Source: Actinostola sp. cb2023
Taxonomy: Eukaryota; Cnidaria; Anthozoa; Actiniaria; Actinostolidae
Assembly: GCA_033675265.1 (NCBI GenBank)
Contig: JAUJYZ010001164.1
Coordinates: forward strand, 32,186 to 96,185
Length of the DNA: 64,000 nt
Reading direction: 5' to 3'
Shown: positions 24,801 through 36,800 of the stretch, in pieces
Position numbering within the stretch: the stretch's first letter is position 1
How the letters are laid out: each line of letters starts with the position of its first letter
The notes under the pieces: generated by a model
What the model was told of the DNA's origin: nothing
Seen by the model: only the letters and a program-made list of their open reading frames with translations
Database searches by the model: none
Translations under genes and position numbers: made by a program

Positions 24801-27800
24801 TGAGGATATTCCAGCCATCTCCTGAGCTTGTGAAGATAATCTTGCAAGCTCTGGTGCTATAAGGAAAAACTTTGTGCGGGCAGTTGGATTTAACGTGATG
24901 CCAACAAGACCACCAGAGACCTTCATTGAACGGTTTATGTGTTCTAAGGCATTATCAGCACCAATGGAGCAAAATGGTACTTGGGCGTTTTTGTTAACCA
25001 CCCAGTTTCCCTGCTGGAAGTCCTCATAAATATCAGGGTTGGTTGTCTGCAGTGTCTTCATTTCCGCCAAGTACAACGGGATCATACGAGCATAGTTTAG
25101 TTTTTGTCATGCGCAAAAAAGTACTTGGTAAATGCCTCAAGAGCTATAAGATGTAAATTCCAGTCAGCCATTCTTACTGCACGGACAAATAGCATCATTT
25201 CCAGTACCATTTTCATGTATTGGCGCGTGAATGTAAAAAGTGGTTGCTTGGACTTGGATGCATCAAACCTAATCATCTTTCCCATGACATCCAAAGATTC
25301 GATTGTTTGCGCCATCTTTAGGTGGGCATCTTTCACATTGTCCTTCTCTTGGTTTGCACATGAGAGATCAAGTTTCTTTGCAACTTCCTCAAGGTGGCAT
25401 TTTAAATCGGGATGCTGGTCAAATAATGCCTCTTGGTATAACGTAAATAGGGCCTGCAAGGTCACCTGATGAGCTGTTTCTCCTCTCTTGACATGGTTTC
25501 CATCGATAATTTGTTTCGCCGTTGCAGATCCATACAAATCAGCTTCAGTCCAACACAAGTCAATTCCACTGTTCTCGATGTACGAACCAATAGTGCGCAG
25601 CTGAGCCATCACGATATGGAGCTCACCAGGGCGCAGTATTATATTGCTCAGGTCTTCTCGAGCCATTTGAAGCTGTTTTGCAGGCTTGTATAGCCCCATG
25701 TCAAGTGAGATAATGGTCTTCTTGGTAGGACCTACAACTGCTGTCTTGATGTCCTGGGCTTGCATAAGGATGGTTAGCAGTGTCTGCCATTCATGAACCG
25801 GTGCAGCAATTAACGGTGGCGTTCCAACTCGTGTTACTGGTAACAAATGGGTAACCATGGATTGATAACCAGACCACGGTGGGATATTTAATAAACTGGA
25901 CTGATGTCTAGATGCTTCATCATTGTTTGAAGATTGGATTGTTTCTTGGGAATTTCTCACTCTCATGATGGTTCGTCCAAAAAGCCAGGCTGTGTCAGAC
26001 AGGGAAAGTGATGACGAAAGTTGGTCATCATTTTGAACTGTAAACGTTGGATAAGTGATACTTTGGGGCTTCGAAGGGGGCTTGGGACAATCAAGAAGCT
26101 TTGTTATAGACTCTGGTAAATCCTTGATTGAACGAGTGCAATCTGGCTCACTAACAACAAGATCAGGTTCTTTATCCTCTGGGTGACATCTTTGATATAT
26201 CGCCATTGCTGCTCTATGTAGAGTACGCTTACCATCTGGAGTATCTTCTGAAAAGTCAACATTATCAATAGCAAAAAAGACGTGTCTTCCATTGACTATA
26301 TCTGGTGGTAAATAGATACCATTATTGTGCAGCATTCTCCTCAGCACACTTGCTTCTATCTGAGCCTCTACTCTCAAAAGCTTGTTGTAATCACAAGACA
26401 TTCCAAATCCACTCAGCAGATTGACGATTTTCTTACTTCTAGAAGTTTGGTGGACTGCCAAACCAACTGCTAATTGCTGTGGCATTTCTCGTGTTGATCT
26501 TAAAGTGTCAGAACTCTTGTTTTTAACTTGACGATCACTCAGGTACATCGATACTGTACTTTGAGCAAGGCTAATTGAACGTCTATGAACGTCAAGGGAT
26601 TTATTGCCTACAGAAATGACACTATTAGGTCCCTGCACTATCCAGCGGAAAAAGCTATACAGTTCCTTGGGTAAGTGCTCGTCTGTGATATCCTGAAGTG
26701 AGCCAGTGAAATTCCAATTTTTAGAATTGGAAATTGCTTTCCTAAGAATTCCAGCTGCATCATAAAGTGTTTTAATGTCATCGTCAATGTTTGTGGCTTG
26801 TGATTCAGAGAAATTGATTGCTGCATCCCTTGTTGCTTTAATACTAACCCTATCAGATTCATTTACACGCGTTGATTTGTGGAATTCTACATCGGGTATT
26901 TCATTTTGTAGTAGCTGTCTTAATGCTTTGCGACTGCATTTGGGATTGCTGACATTATTTGATGATAGAATATTTTCATATGCTTCTTGAAGTAGAGATA
27001 GACTTATAACCTCTCCGTTTGATAATGCTTTCTCGGCAATGCTTAGAAATTCGATTTTTGCAGCGATCTCATCAGCTACGTTTTTATTAGCACCTGACTT
27101 TTCTTTTGCCGCTCGAAGAACACTTGTAACATTATTTCCCCAGCAGCATTTGTGATATTTAATATCAATTGCATGAGCATCATGCGAATCAACTGCTGTA
27201 CAGAGCTTGACATTAAGTTTTCTGTCCCCCTTCTTTTCAATGGCCTCATGCAAAGACACACCAGCATTTTCGGTGGATACTTGATGCTAGCCTCCTCCGC
27301 AGGCACACAGAAATCCCAATTCCGATACAAATGCCATTCCGATAAAGTAGCCTGCGGAGGAGGCTAACTTGATGCAAAGGATTTAGATATCCTGCTGCTT
27401 CATCGCAAAAGAAACATACTTCCTTCTGGTAAGGAGCAGTTTGTGATCGAGTTAAAGTATTTGAGTCAGAAGGACTGTTTGCAAAAGATTTTCTCTTGGT
27501 AGAAGAATCTTCTGAGGATAACTGCCTTAGGTATCTTTCTTTGGCTCTCTTGCACATTCCTATCATTACAAATTAGTCTTTATTAGTGTAATTATTTTCG
27601 GGTGCAAAATGATCTATTGAATATCTATGACACTCAAATAAAAATATTATTATTATTAAGTTTACATATGAAAATTACTGATCCTCATGACGTGACTTTC
27701 AGACTTGATTTGACTAGCTCAAGAGTCACTGTTTGATATTACCTGTATGGACTGTGTCTTGATAACATTTCCTGTGCCATGTTGACGAGTTTGACTTGAG

Positions 27801-30800
27801 AACGTCAGAAGTTAAATCTTTTAGACAATGCCAAATGTCAGGATAGTTGTTGTCTCTATACAAGGCCCTTTCCTTCACATATTCTAAGACTTTATGGTGT
27901 GAACTAGGATTGTCTACTAGTTCTTCTCCTGTTTCTTTTTGGCAAATTATACACAATCAATAATTGATAATACTTTCACTATGCCTGAATTTTAGCTGGA
28001 GCTTCTAACATTCGTGAGACATTGAATATCGAGTTCACGACATCACTATGCTGACTGCTAGTACACAAAATGTCCGACTTGCCTTGTATTTTTCCATCAG
28101 AAACTGCTGACCGCCAATTGAACCATTTAGCCTCGATTTGATGTGACCATGTAGTTATCATTTTGGCATCTTGGTTTTACTATTGGCATACTATTTCAGG
28201 GATATCTGCAGCATTTAATACTTGAATACAGTTAGTTTGAGGAATTATAGAAACTCAACCAAAAAGTTGAGTAGCCTCGTTTTCATGTTTTGCCCTTATA
28301 ATCACGTGATCAAATATATTTTTGCATAGAAATGTTTGTCATAGATTAGTTGTTAATTCTAACAAGTTTCATCATTATTGGTCAACAACAACATGGTTTA
28401 TAAAAATAAATAGTTTTTTGCCTCGTTTCCATGCCAGGTATCAAGTAACCAACTTTAACGGGCCATAACCGGCATACTAGCAAGTTGTCAGAGTGCCAAC
28501 AAAGTTTTTATTGTTCCTTAGTGTTGCCTTAACATATCTAGGTAGGTGGCTTGCTTTCAACACAAAATTCCCACGGGAGTTAATTTCATGACATATGCTC
28601 CCTGATTATTTCCTGTTTGCCGTATTTCAAGGAAAAAGTGCTTCAAAAGTTGCGGGGCTTCTTTCTTTGAAACAGTATTGAGATCGGGTTCAATACCGTG
28701 CTTTTCTTCGTACCATGATTTGAAGCGACGAATTGATGTTTCGGTACTTTTTTTGGTGTTTTTGGCAACGGTGCTTTCTTTAAAGGCTGCCATTTCCTCT
28801 TCACTATACGCGACAATTGTAGCCGGTAGCTTCTTCCTCTCGTTTTCTTTGTTTGCCATTTCGGCACGTCGCTTTCTCGTACTTTTGAGAGTCAAATGAA
28901 GTGAGTTTTTTTTCAAAAGAAAATCAATGTCTACGTCAAATCTTGGGAACTCAGCGCTTGCGTTAGAAGATGTTTCAGTACTTTGTGTTTGTGACATCAA
29001 TTTCACTTCGACGAAAATGAATTTTGCAAATGAAAAATGAGAGCAAACAAAACTAAAATAATTTGATCACCTCAACACTCAATCCATACTTTGTACGCGT
29101 ATCGTATAGTATTTTAGCAACAGCCTCACTTTCATCTCGCAATTCCACGCTAAATACCCATTGCATCCGGTTTGCAAAGCACCCAATTCCACGCTGAATA
29201 CCCTCTCATCCGGTTTGCTTCTCAGCCAATCAGCGCGCGCGTTTTTGATGAGCTATGCGATTCTATAAGAAATGATTGAAAGAACTCAATATTATTAACG
29301 GCAAGTGCTAAAGGTTATTATTATTATTATTAAAACTTCTGCACCAATATACTGATTATGAACCTACCCTCTATAATATCCATAAGTAATATATAATATC
29401 CAGGTCGATCAAACAGTACTCACTTCAAAAACAACAACATTCCATCAAACCCATCTGCAAACGTTTGTTATACCCTACCTCCTTGTTCTTCAAGTCCCTG
29501 AGCGCAGCATAATCATCAGGCGCATCAGAAGGTACAGACGTCACCACACCAGTACCTTCAAAAACAAAACAACCACAGCATAAATGAATATGCTTTTAAA
29601 CATGACATTGTTGCATATGCTCAAACAAAAGCTGCAGTAAAACCTTTTGCTACCTTTATCTTCTTTGATTGTCAGCATCGGTAGTGTGTACACAACTTTA
29701 TTGGAGGTGAGAGGGGCTTGCAAGGCAAGACCCATGATGTCCTAACACAAAATATAAAAGTATAAGGGAGATCAGCAGGTATCATTTACCAGATGAGCAA
29801 ATGATTGGGTTTGATAAGAAATTAATTACTTTGTATATATTAATAGCTTGGAAAGTTCTATAGACCGAATGCAAAAATGTCAGAATCAGTAAAACTCATT
29901 TATTGTGTAGTAAGTAATGTTGCAGCCACGTTTTAAGAGTATTAACAAAAATACAAAATTGCAGAGTGATTCTATAAAAATGTAGCAAGTTAGAGCTACT
30001 TGAAATTACCAATATTTATATGACAACTTGAGCATGTTGAGCTTTGGGCTGACTAACCTCATTTCCATGCATTTGCTAGTATTCAAATGGTAATAACTTT
30101 ACGATTACTAAACTAAAAAAGGTAAATAAGGAACTCATATTTAACGTCCGTAATCCCTTCAGGCGGACGGTGCGCCCCTTTACCCCCTCCCTTCATTAGT
30201 ACTCCGTTCTACGGGTATTTAAAGCTGCACTGAGCTACATGGATTAGAGGGAAGTCGAAACAAAGATGTGAGGTAATGAAGAACCAAACCAGCCACCTCT
30301 CGCTTAGAAGGCCGTGCATTAACCAAGTAAGCCATCCTTGCTCCTTGTGTACAGTCTATGTACACTCCTGCGATTTTCTAAACTCATATTTTTTCAAAGT
30401 TTATGCAAATGCTCGGCCATTTTCCAGTTACATTCAACACCCATAAAACGTTTACTGTTATGGGTACACGCTTATTTCCACAATAAAGCTGTGCATAGCA
30501 ATATATAATAACAACTCAATCTACAATCTAATAAATATAAATAAAAAACAATAAAGCAGACCTAACAAGGAGTAGATAAAACTGATTCGATCAGAGGTTT
30601 CGATATAACCGCTTTTAGTGCAGATATTCAAACGACAAAGCCAGCCATGCAATACTGTTTATTTATTTGACAGTCCTGAAGATCACTCGGCCCCCATGGA
30701 TGTCGAACAATATCAAGTTATCACTAAAGCAACAAGACGGTATGCAGTATAAGGCTGTTTTATGCAACTGGTCCCAGATCCATCGACTGTCCATATAGTT

Positions 30801-33800
30801 CCTGCACAGAGATAACCCATAAAAACTTCTGAGAAAAGCAAGACATTACTGTTCAGTAGTAGAGTATCACAGTTATATTGTACAGTGGTCGTCCACACAC
30901 TTCCAGCTCACATGGACCAAACACGCTAATTTCAACTTGATTAGTCTGGCTGAATCTACAATATAGAATATAAATTATAAACTTCAGCTGCTGGCATTCA
31001 TGTGCAAATTCGGCACTCATCTAAATGAGGCCTTGCGAGACAGATTTGTTTGTAGTTTGCACAGCACCAATATACAAAAACGTTTGACAAAGCTATCAAA
31101 ACCGCACTCGGCCAAGGGACAGCAGAACATGACATCGCACAGCTGAACAGCAAAACCTACAACTCCAATGTGAACAAGCTACTAATGCCACTGGACACCA
31201 CAATCACAGATCCCCTCCAAATATCACAGGCGACCTGACAAAGAACAAACTCCAGCAGGTCATAAAGAAAACCAGGTCTGTTTGAGCTGTGGAAAAACAG
31301 GACACCCACGAATCAACTGTAAATTCAGAAATGCCACGTGTTATGGTTGTGGAAAAGTGGGACATATCAAGGAAGTCTGTAAAAGCAAGCCTGCCAAAGC
31401 ACATTCAGGTGATGACTCATCAGCACGTGATGACTCACTTGATCCATTCTCCACATCCCTCTACACGATCTCCACTAATCAGCATGGTATTGAAGTTCCC
31501 ATTGAAGTACATTTGTTTTATGGAACTTGACACAGGTGCAGGTATATCTATCATTTCTGAAGAAACATATCAAAGGCTGTTCAAGAAAATACCTCTCATG
31601 CCTAGTACAGCCAAACTACATGCCTACACAGGAGATCCCATTCAAGTCTGTGGACAGTTCAATGTGGATGTCAAATACAGAACCCAGAGTGCAACTCTTC
31701 CACTCACCGTAGTCAAGGGAACAGGATCATCCTTCCTGGGGAGAAACTGGCTTGCTGAAATTTGTCTGGATTGGAAGAAATCTTCAGCGTTCGTGTGAAA
31801 TGCCAAACCAAACTCGATTGCCTTATTTGATGTTGTTTATAAAAGAACAAAAGCCATCGCTCAACGTCCAAACAGATTCAATCAAAGCAAATCTCTTCAC
31901 CTAGAACAATATATATGTAATGGGTTTTGAAAAGCCTTGTTGGAAAACCTAATAAAGTATGTATGTATATACTCTATGGAGAATTATTTTAACAATTCCC
32001 CATAAATTAAAATTAAAATTAAATAGTACTGTAGTGATTAATTCGTGTATCAAAATTCGAAATGCACCACCCGCAGCACCCCTTTTCCCCTGGACGTGGC
32101 CTACAGGTCCGTGGAGAAGAATCCACATTGACTTTGCTACACATGAAGAGAAGCACTACCTTGTCCTAGTTCATGCACACTCAAAATTATGGTACGATCA
32201 ATGAAAAGTACAAATGTAGCCTCAATGATCAGCACATTATCCAATCTATTCACTAGATATGGGTTTCCAGAGCAAACTGGGCAGGCAGAGATTTGTTCAA
32301 ACTCTCAAAAAGTTCTTGAAAGTATCTACAGCAGAAGGTAACTTACAGCAACGAGTCCAATAACTTTTGCTTACATACCAAAGCACAGAGCATGCCACAA
32401 CAGAAGTCTCACCAGCCAAGCTTTTCTTAAAGAGAGAGTTGCGTACATTACTATCACTGCTACGTCCAGGAATCAGTCTGCAAGTGTCTAACAATCAAGC
32501 CAAGATGAAGTCTTACTATGACCAACAAACCAAACCCAGAGAAGTGGTACCAAGGAGACAGAGTTCTAGCACGAGATCATTTGTCCAAACAGAAATGGTG
32601 TCCAGGATCGGTAATCGAATGGAAGGCACCCCTTCGTGTTCAGTTAGACGATGGTAGAATTTGGCACCGTCATGTTGATGATCAGTGCAAGGTGCGGCAT
32701 CAAGGAATTCGGCAGAGCCTCCAGAGTCCCCCTGGCAAGGATCACATGCCAGATTGCCACCCCACCTAGTTATCTTCCTGAAGAAACCCAAAGCACACTT
32801 GCTAATGCAACCAACAATAACACTCCTGCTCAGGATACACAACTAGTTGCTAGCATACCTACACAACCAGTGAGTGGGCAACAAGCCTACTCTATCAGGC
32901 ATCAACAGTCCAGCGACATCATCAACCCTTGCCGTGCTGCTCCAAATGGCTCGCCCGCCCACACAAACCACCTCAAAGACGGATCAAGTAATCTAATTAA
33001 CATTGATTATTGTCATTGCTTAGTTGTTTGTATTCTAATTGTATTAAGTTGGGGTGTATTATTTAGGGCCTGGATGAAAATTACTCTGTGTAACTCTAGT
33101 CATCCTGTTTAAATAAAGTGTATTATTAATTATTATTATTATTATTATTTACTTAAAGAGGAAGGTGTAGTAGAATATCACAGTTCTATTATACAGCGGT
33201 CGTCTGTACACTTGTCACGTGATTACACACGCTTTTTCAACTCGCCATCTTCATTAGTCTGGCTGAGTCTTTCTCCCCAAAACATAACACTGAATTACTA
33301 CAATGGGATATGAGCCTACAAAATCCAGAACTGATCAATGTTGCTGAACCAGTTGAGCACAGCTATGTAAGGGACAGACTGGGAACAGGCGGTTCGACAT
33401 TTCAAGGGAGTATCATGAGCTTTTGCTGAAACTTAAAACAATTTGCAAACAACTGTGACACACACACTGTGGCTCTATTTAATGGCACTCACTTGACCAG
33501 TTAGCTCAAACAAAACATCGACATTATTTTCTTTGGATGTAAATCCCTGGTAGGACATGTTCCTTGCTGCACGATGGGTGCAAATATACACTTCATTTGC
33601 ATTGTTACTTTCAAAGGCAATATACTGAAACATAGATTATATTACGGTATGTTACAATGTAATGCATTAATTAGTGTGGATACCATGTAGAGCCTGTACT
33701 AATTAGAAGAGGGATCTTTATAACGGTGGGCATGCATTACCTAGTGTGGATACCATGTAGAGCCTACACTAATTAGAAGAGGGATCTTTATAACGGTGGG

Positions 33801-36800
33801 CATGCATTAACTAGTGTGGATACCATGTAGAGCCTACACTAATTAGAAGAGGGATCTTTATAACGGTGAGCATGCATTAACTAGTGTGGATACCATGTAG
33901 AGCCTACACTAATTAGAAGAGGGATCTTTATAACGGTGGGCACACATTAACTAGTGTGGATACCATGTAGAGCCTACACTAATTAGAAGAGGGATCTTTA
34001 TAACGGTGGGCATGCATTAACTAGTGTGGATACCATGTAGAGCCTGTACTTATTAGAAGAGGGATCTTTATAACGGTGGGCATGCATTAACTAGTGTGGA
34101 TACCATGTAGAGCCTACACTAATTAGAAGAGGGATCTTTATAACGGTGGGCATGCATTAACTAGTGTGGATACCATGTAGAGCCTACACTAATTAGAAAA
34201 GGGATCTTTATAACGGTGGGCATGCATTAACTAGTGTGGATACCATGTAGAGCCTACACTAATTAGAAGAGGGATCTTTATAACGGTGGGCATGCATTAT
34301 CTAGTGTGGATACCATCTAGAGCCTACACTAATTAGAAGAGGGATCTTTATAACGGTGGGCATGCATTAACTAGTGTGGATACCATGTACATGTAGAGCC
34401 TACACTAATTAGAAGAGGGATCTTTATAACGGTGGGCATGCATTAACTAGTGTGGATACCATGTAGAGCCTACACTAATTAGAAGAGGGATCTTTATAAC
34501 GGTCGGCATGCATTAACTAGTGTGGATACCATGTAGAGCCTACACTAATTAGAAGAGGGATCTTTATAACGGTGTGCATGCATTAACTAGTGTGGATACC
34601 ATGTAGAGCCTACACTAATTAGAAGAGGGATCTTTATAACGGTGAGCATGCACACATTATCTAGTGTGGATACCATGTAGAGCCTACACTAATTAGAAGA
34701 GGGATCTTTATAACGGTGGGCATGCATTAACTAGTGTGGATACCATGTAGAGCCTACACTAATTAGAAGAGGGATCTTTATAACGGTGGGCATGCATTAA
34801 CTAGTGTGGATACCATGTAGAGCCTACACTAATTAGAATAAGGATCTTTATAACGGTGGGCATGCATTAACTAGTGTGGATACCATGTAGAGCCTACACT
34901 AATTAGAATAAGGATCTTTATAACGGTGGGCATGCATTAACTAGTGTGGATACCATGTAGAGCCTACACTAATTAGAAGAGGGATCTTTATAACGGTGTG
35001 CATGCATTAACTAGTGTGGATACCATGTAGAGCCTACACTAATTAGAAGAGGGATCTTTATAACGGTGGGCATGCATTAACTAGTGTGGATACCACGTAG
35101 AGCCTACACTAATTAGAAGAGGGATCTTTATAACGGTGGGCATGCATTAACTAGTGTGGATACCATGTAGAGCCTACACTAATTAGAAGAGGGATCTTTA
35201 TAACGGTGGGCATGCATTAACTAGTGTGGATACCACGTAGAGCCTACACTAATTAGAAGAGGGATCTTTATAACGGTGGGCATGCATTAACTAGTGTGGA
35301 TACCATGTAGAGCCTACACTAATTAGAAGAGGGATCTCTATAACGGTGGGCATGCATTAACTGGTGTGGATACCATGTAGAGCCTACACTAATTAGAAGA
35401 GGGATCTTTATAACGGTGGGCATGCACACATTATCTAGTGTGGATACCATGTAGAGCCTACACTAATTAGAAGAGGGATCTTTATAACGGTGGGCATGCA
35501 TTAACTAGTGTGGATACCATGTAGAGCCTGTACTAATTAGAAGAGGGATCTTTATAACGGTGGGCATGCATTAACTAGTGTGGATACCATGTAGAGCCTA
35601 CACTAATTAGAAAAGGGATCTTTATAACGGTGGGCATGCATTAACTAGTGTGGATACCATGTAGAGCCTACACTAATTAGAAAAGGGATCTTTATAACGG
35701 TGGGCATGCATTACCTAGTGTGGATACCATGTAGAGCCTACACTAATTAGAAGAGGGATCTTTATAACGGTGGGCATGCATTAACTAGTGTGGATACCAT
35801 GTAGAGCCTACACTAATTAGAAGAGGGATCTTTATAACGGTGGGCATGCATTAACTAGTGTGGATACCATGTAGAGCCTACACTAATTAGAAGAGGGATC
35901 TTTATAACGGTGGGCATGCATTAACTAGTGTGGATACCATGTAGAGCCTACACTAATTAGAATAAGGATCTTTATAACGGTGGGCATGCATTAACTAGTG
36001 TGGATACCATGTAGAGCCTACACTAATTAGAAGAGGGATCTTTATAACGGTGAGCATGCACACATTATCTAGTGTGGATACCATGTAGAGCCTACACTAA
36101 TTAGAAGAGGGATCTTTATAACGGTGGGCATGCATTAACTAGTGTGGATACCATGTAGAGCCTACACTAATTAGAAGAGGGATCTTTATAACGGTGGGCA
36201 TGCATTAACTAGTGTGGATACCATGTAGAGCCTACACTAATTAGAAGAGGGATCTTTATAACGGTGGGCATGCATTAACTAGTGTGGATACCATGTAGAG
36301 CCTACACTAATTAGAAGAGGGATCTTTATAACGGTGGGCATGCATTAACTAGTGTGGATACCATGTAGAGCCTACACTAATTAGAAGAGGGATCTTTATA
36401 ACGGTGGGCACACATTATCTAGTGTGGATACCATGTAGAGCCTACACTAATTAGAAGAGGGATCTTTATAACGGTGGGCACACATTAACTAGTGTGGATA
36501 CCATGTAGAGCCTACACTAATTAGAAGAGGGATCTTTATAACGGTGGGCATGCATTAACTAGTGTGGATACCATGTAGAGCCTACACTAATTAGAAGAGG
36601 GATCTTTATAATGGTGGGCATGCATTAACTAGTGTGGATACCATGTAGAGCCTACACTAATTAGAAGAGGGATCTTTATAACGGTGGGCATGCATTATCT
36701 AGTGTGGATACCATGTAGAGCCTACACTAATTAGAAGAGGGATCTTTATAACGGTGGGCATGCATTAACTAGTGTGGATACCATGTAGAGCCTACACTAA

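Larger units (their letters stand above)
23241..28604 (-). mobile_element. 5.4-kb DNA element with about 480-bp inverted repeats, inserted in the recombinase gene
   Basis: Inverted arms 23,241-23,726 and 28,129-28,604 begin CAGGGAGCATRTG and are about 95% alike by eye, with small indels (tattcccg versus tcatgaaattaactcccg; an 18-base gap near 28,145). Between them the minus strand encodes a large multi-exon protein. Recombinase coding sequence continues on both sides. No perfect target duplication is visible (attttagt on the left, attatttc on the right). The superfamily is not recognised. Confidence 0.8.
21521..29263 (-). mobile_element. Crypton-like tyrosine recombinase element with 24-bp terminal inverted repeats
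   Basis: The terminal repeats start GAATCGCATAGCTCATCAAA at 21,521-21,544 and are inverted at 29,240-29,263 (24 of 24 identical). The minus strand carries a tyrosine recombinase split in two (N-terminal half 28,605-28,997; C-terminal half 22,120-23,237) by another element. Without that 5.4-kb insertion the element is about 2.4 kb. No target duplication is seen, as known for Cryptons, although Cryptons usually lack terminal inverted repeats. Sequence 21,545-22,119 is the downstream untranslated part; nothing else is recognised there. Confidence 0.75.
30855..33271 (+). mobile_element. Second Ty3/gypsy copy (gypsy-2), internally deleted
   Basis: LTR-like direct repeats at 30,855-30,958 and 33,166-33,271 share gtagtaga.tatcacag, cagt/cagc-ggtcgt and attagtctggctga. 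Between them lie fragments of gag, two zinc knuckles, protease and integrase, with reverse transcriptase and RNase H absent. The purine tract aaagaggaagg at 33,155-33,165 precedes the 3' LTR. It is of a different lineage from gypsy-1, judging by its double zinc knuckle and intact D-T-G protease motif. Confidence 0.8.
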
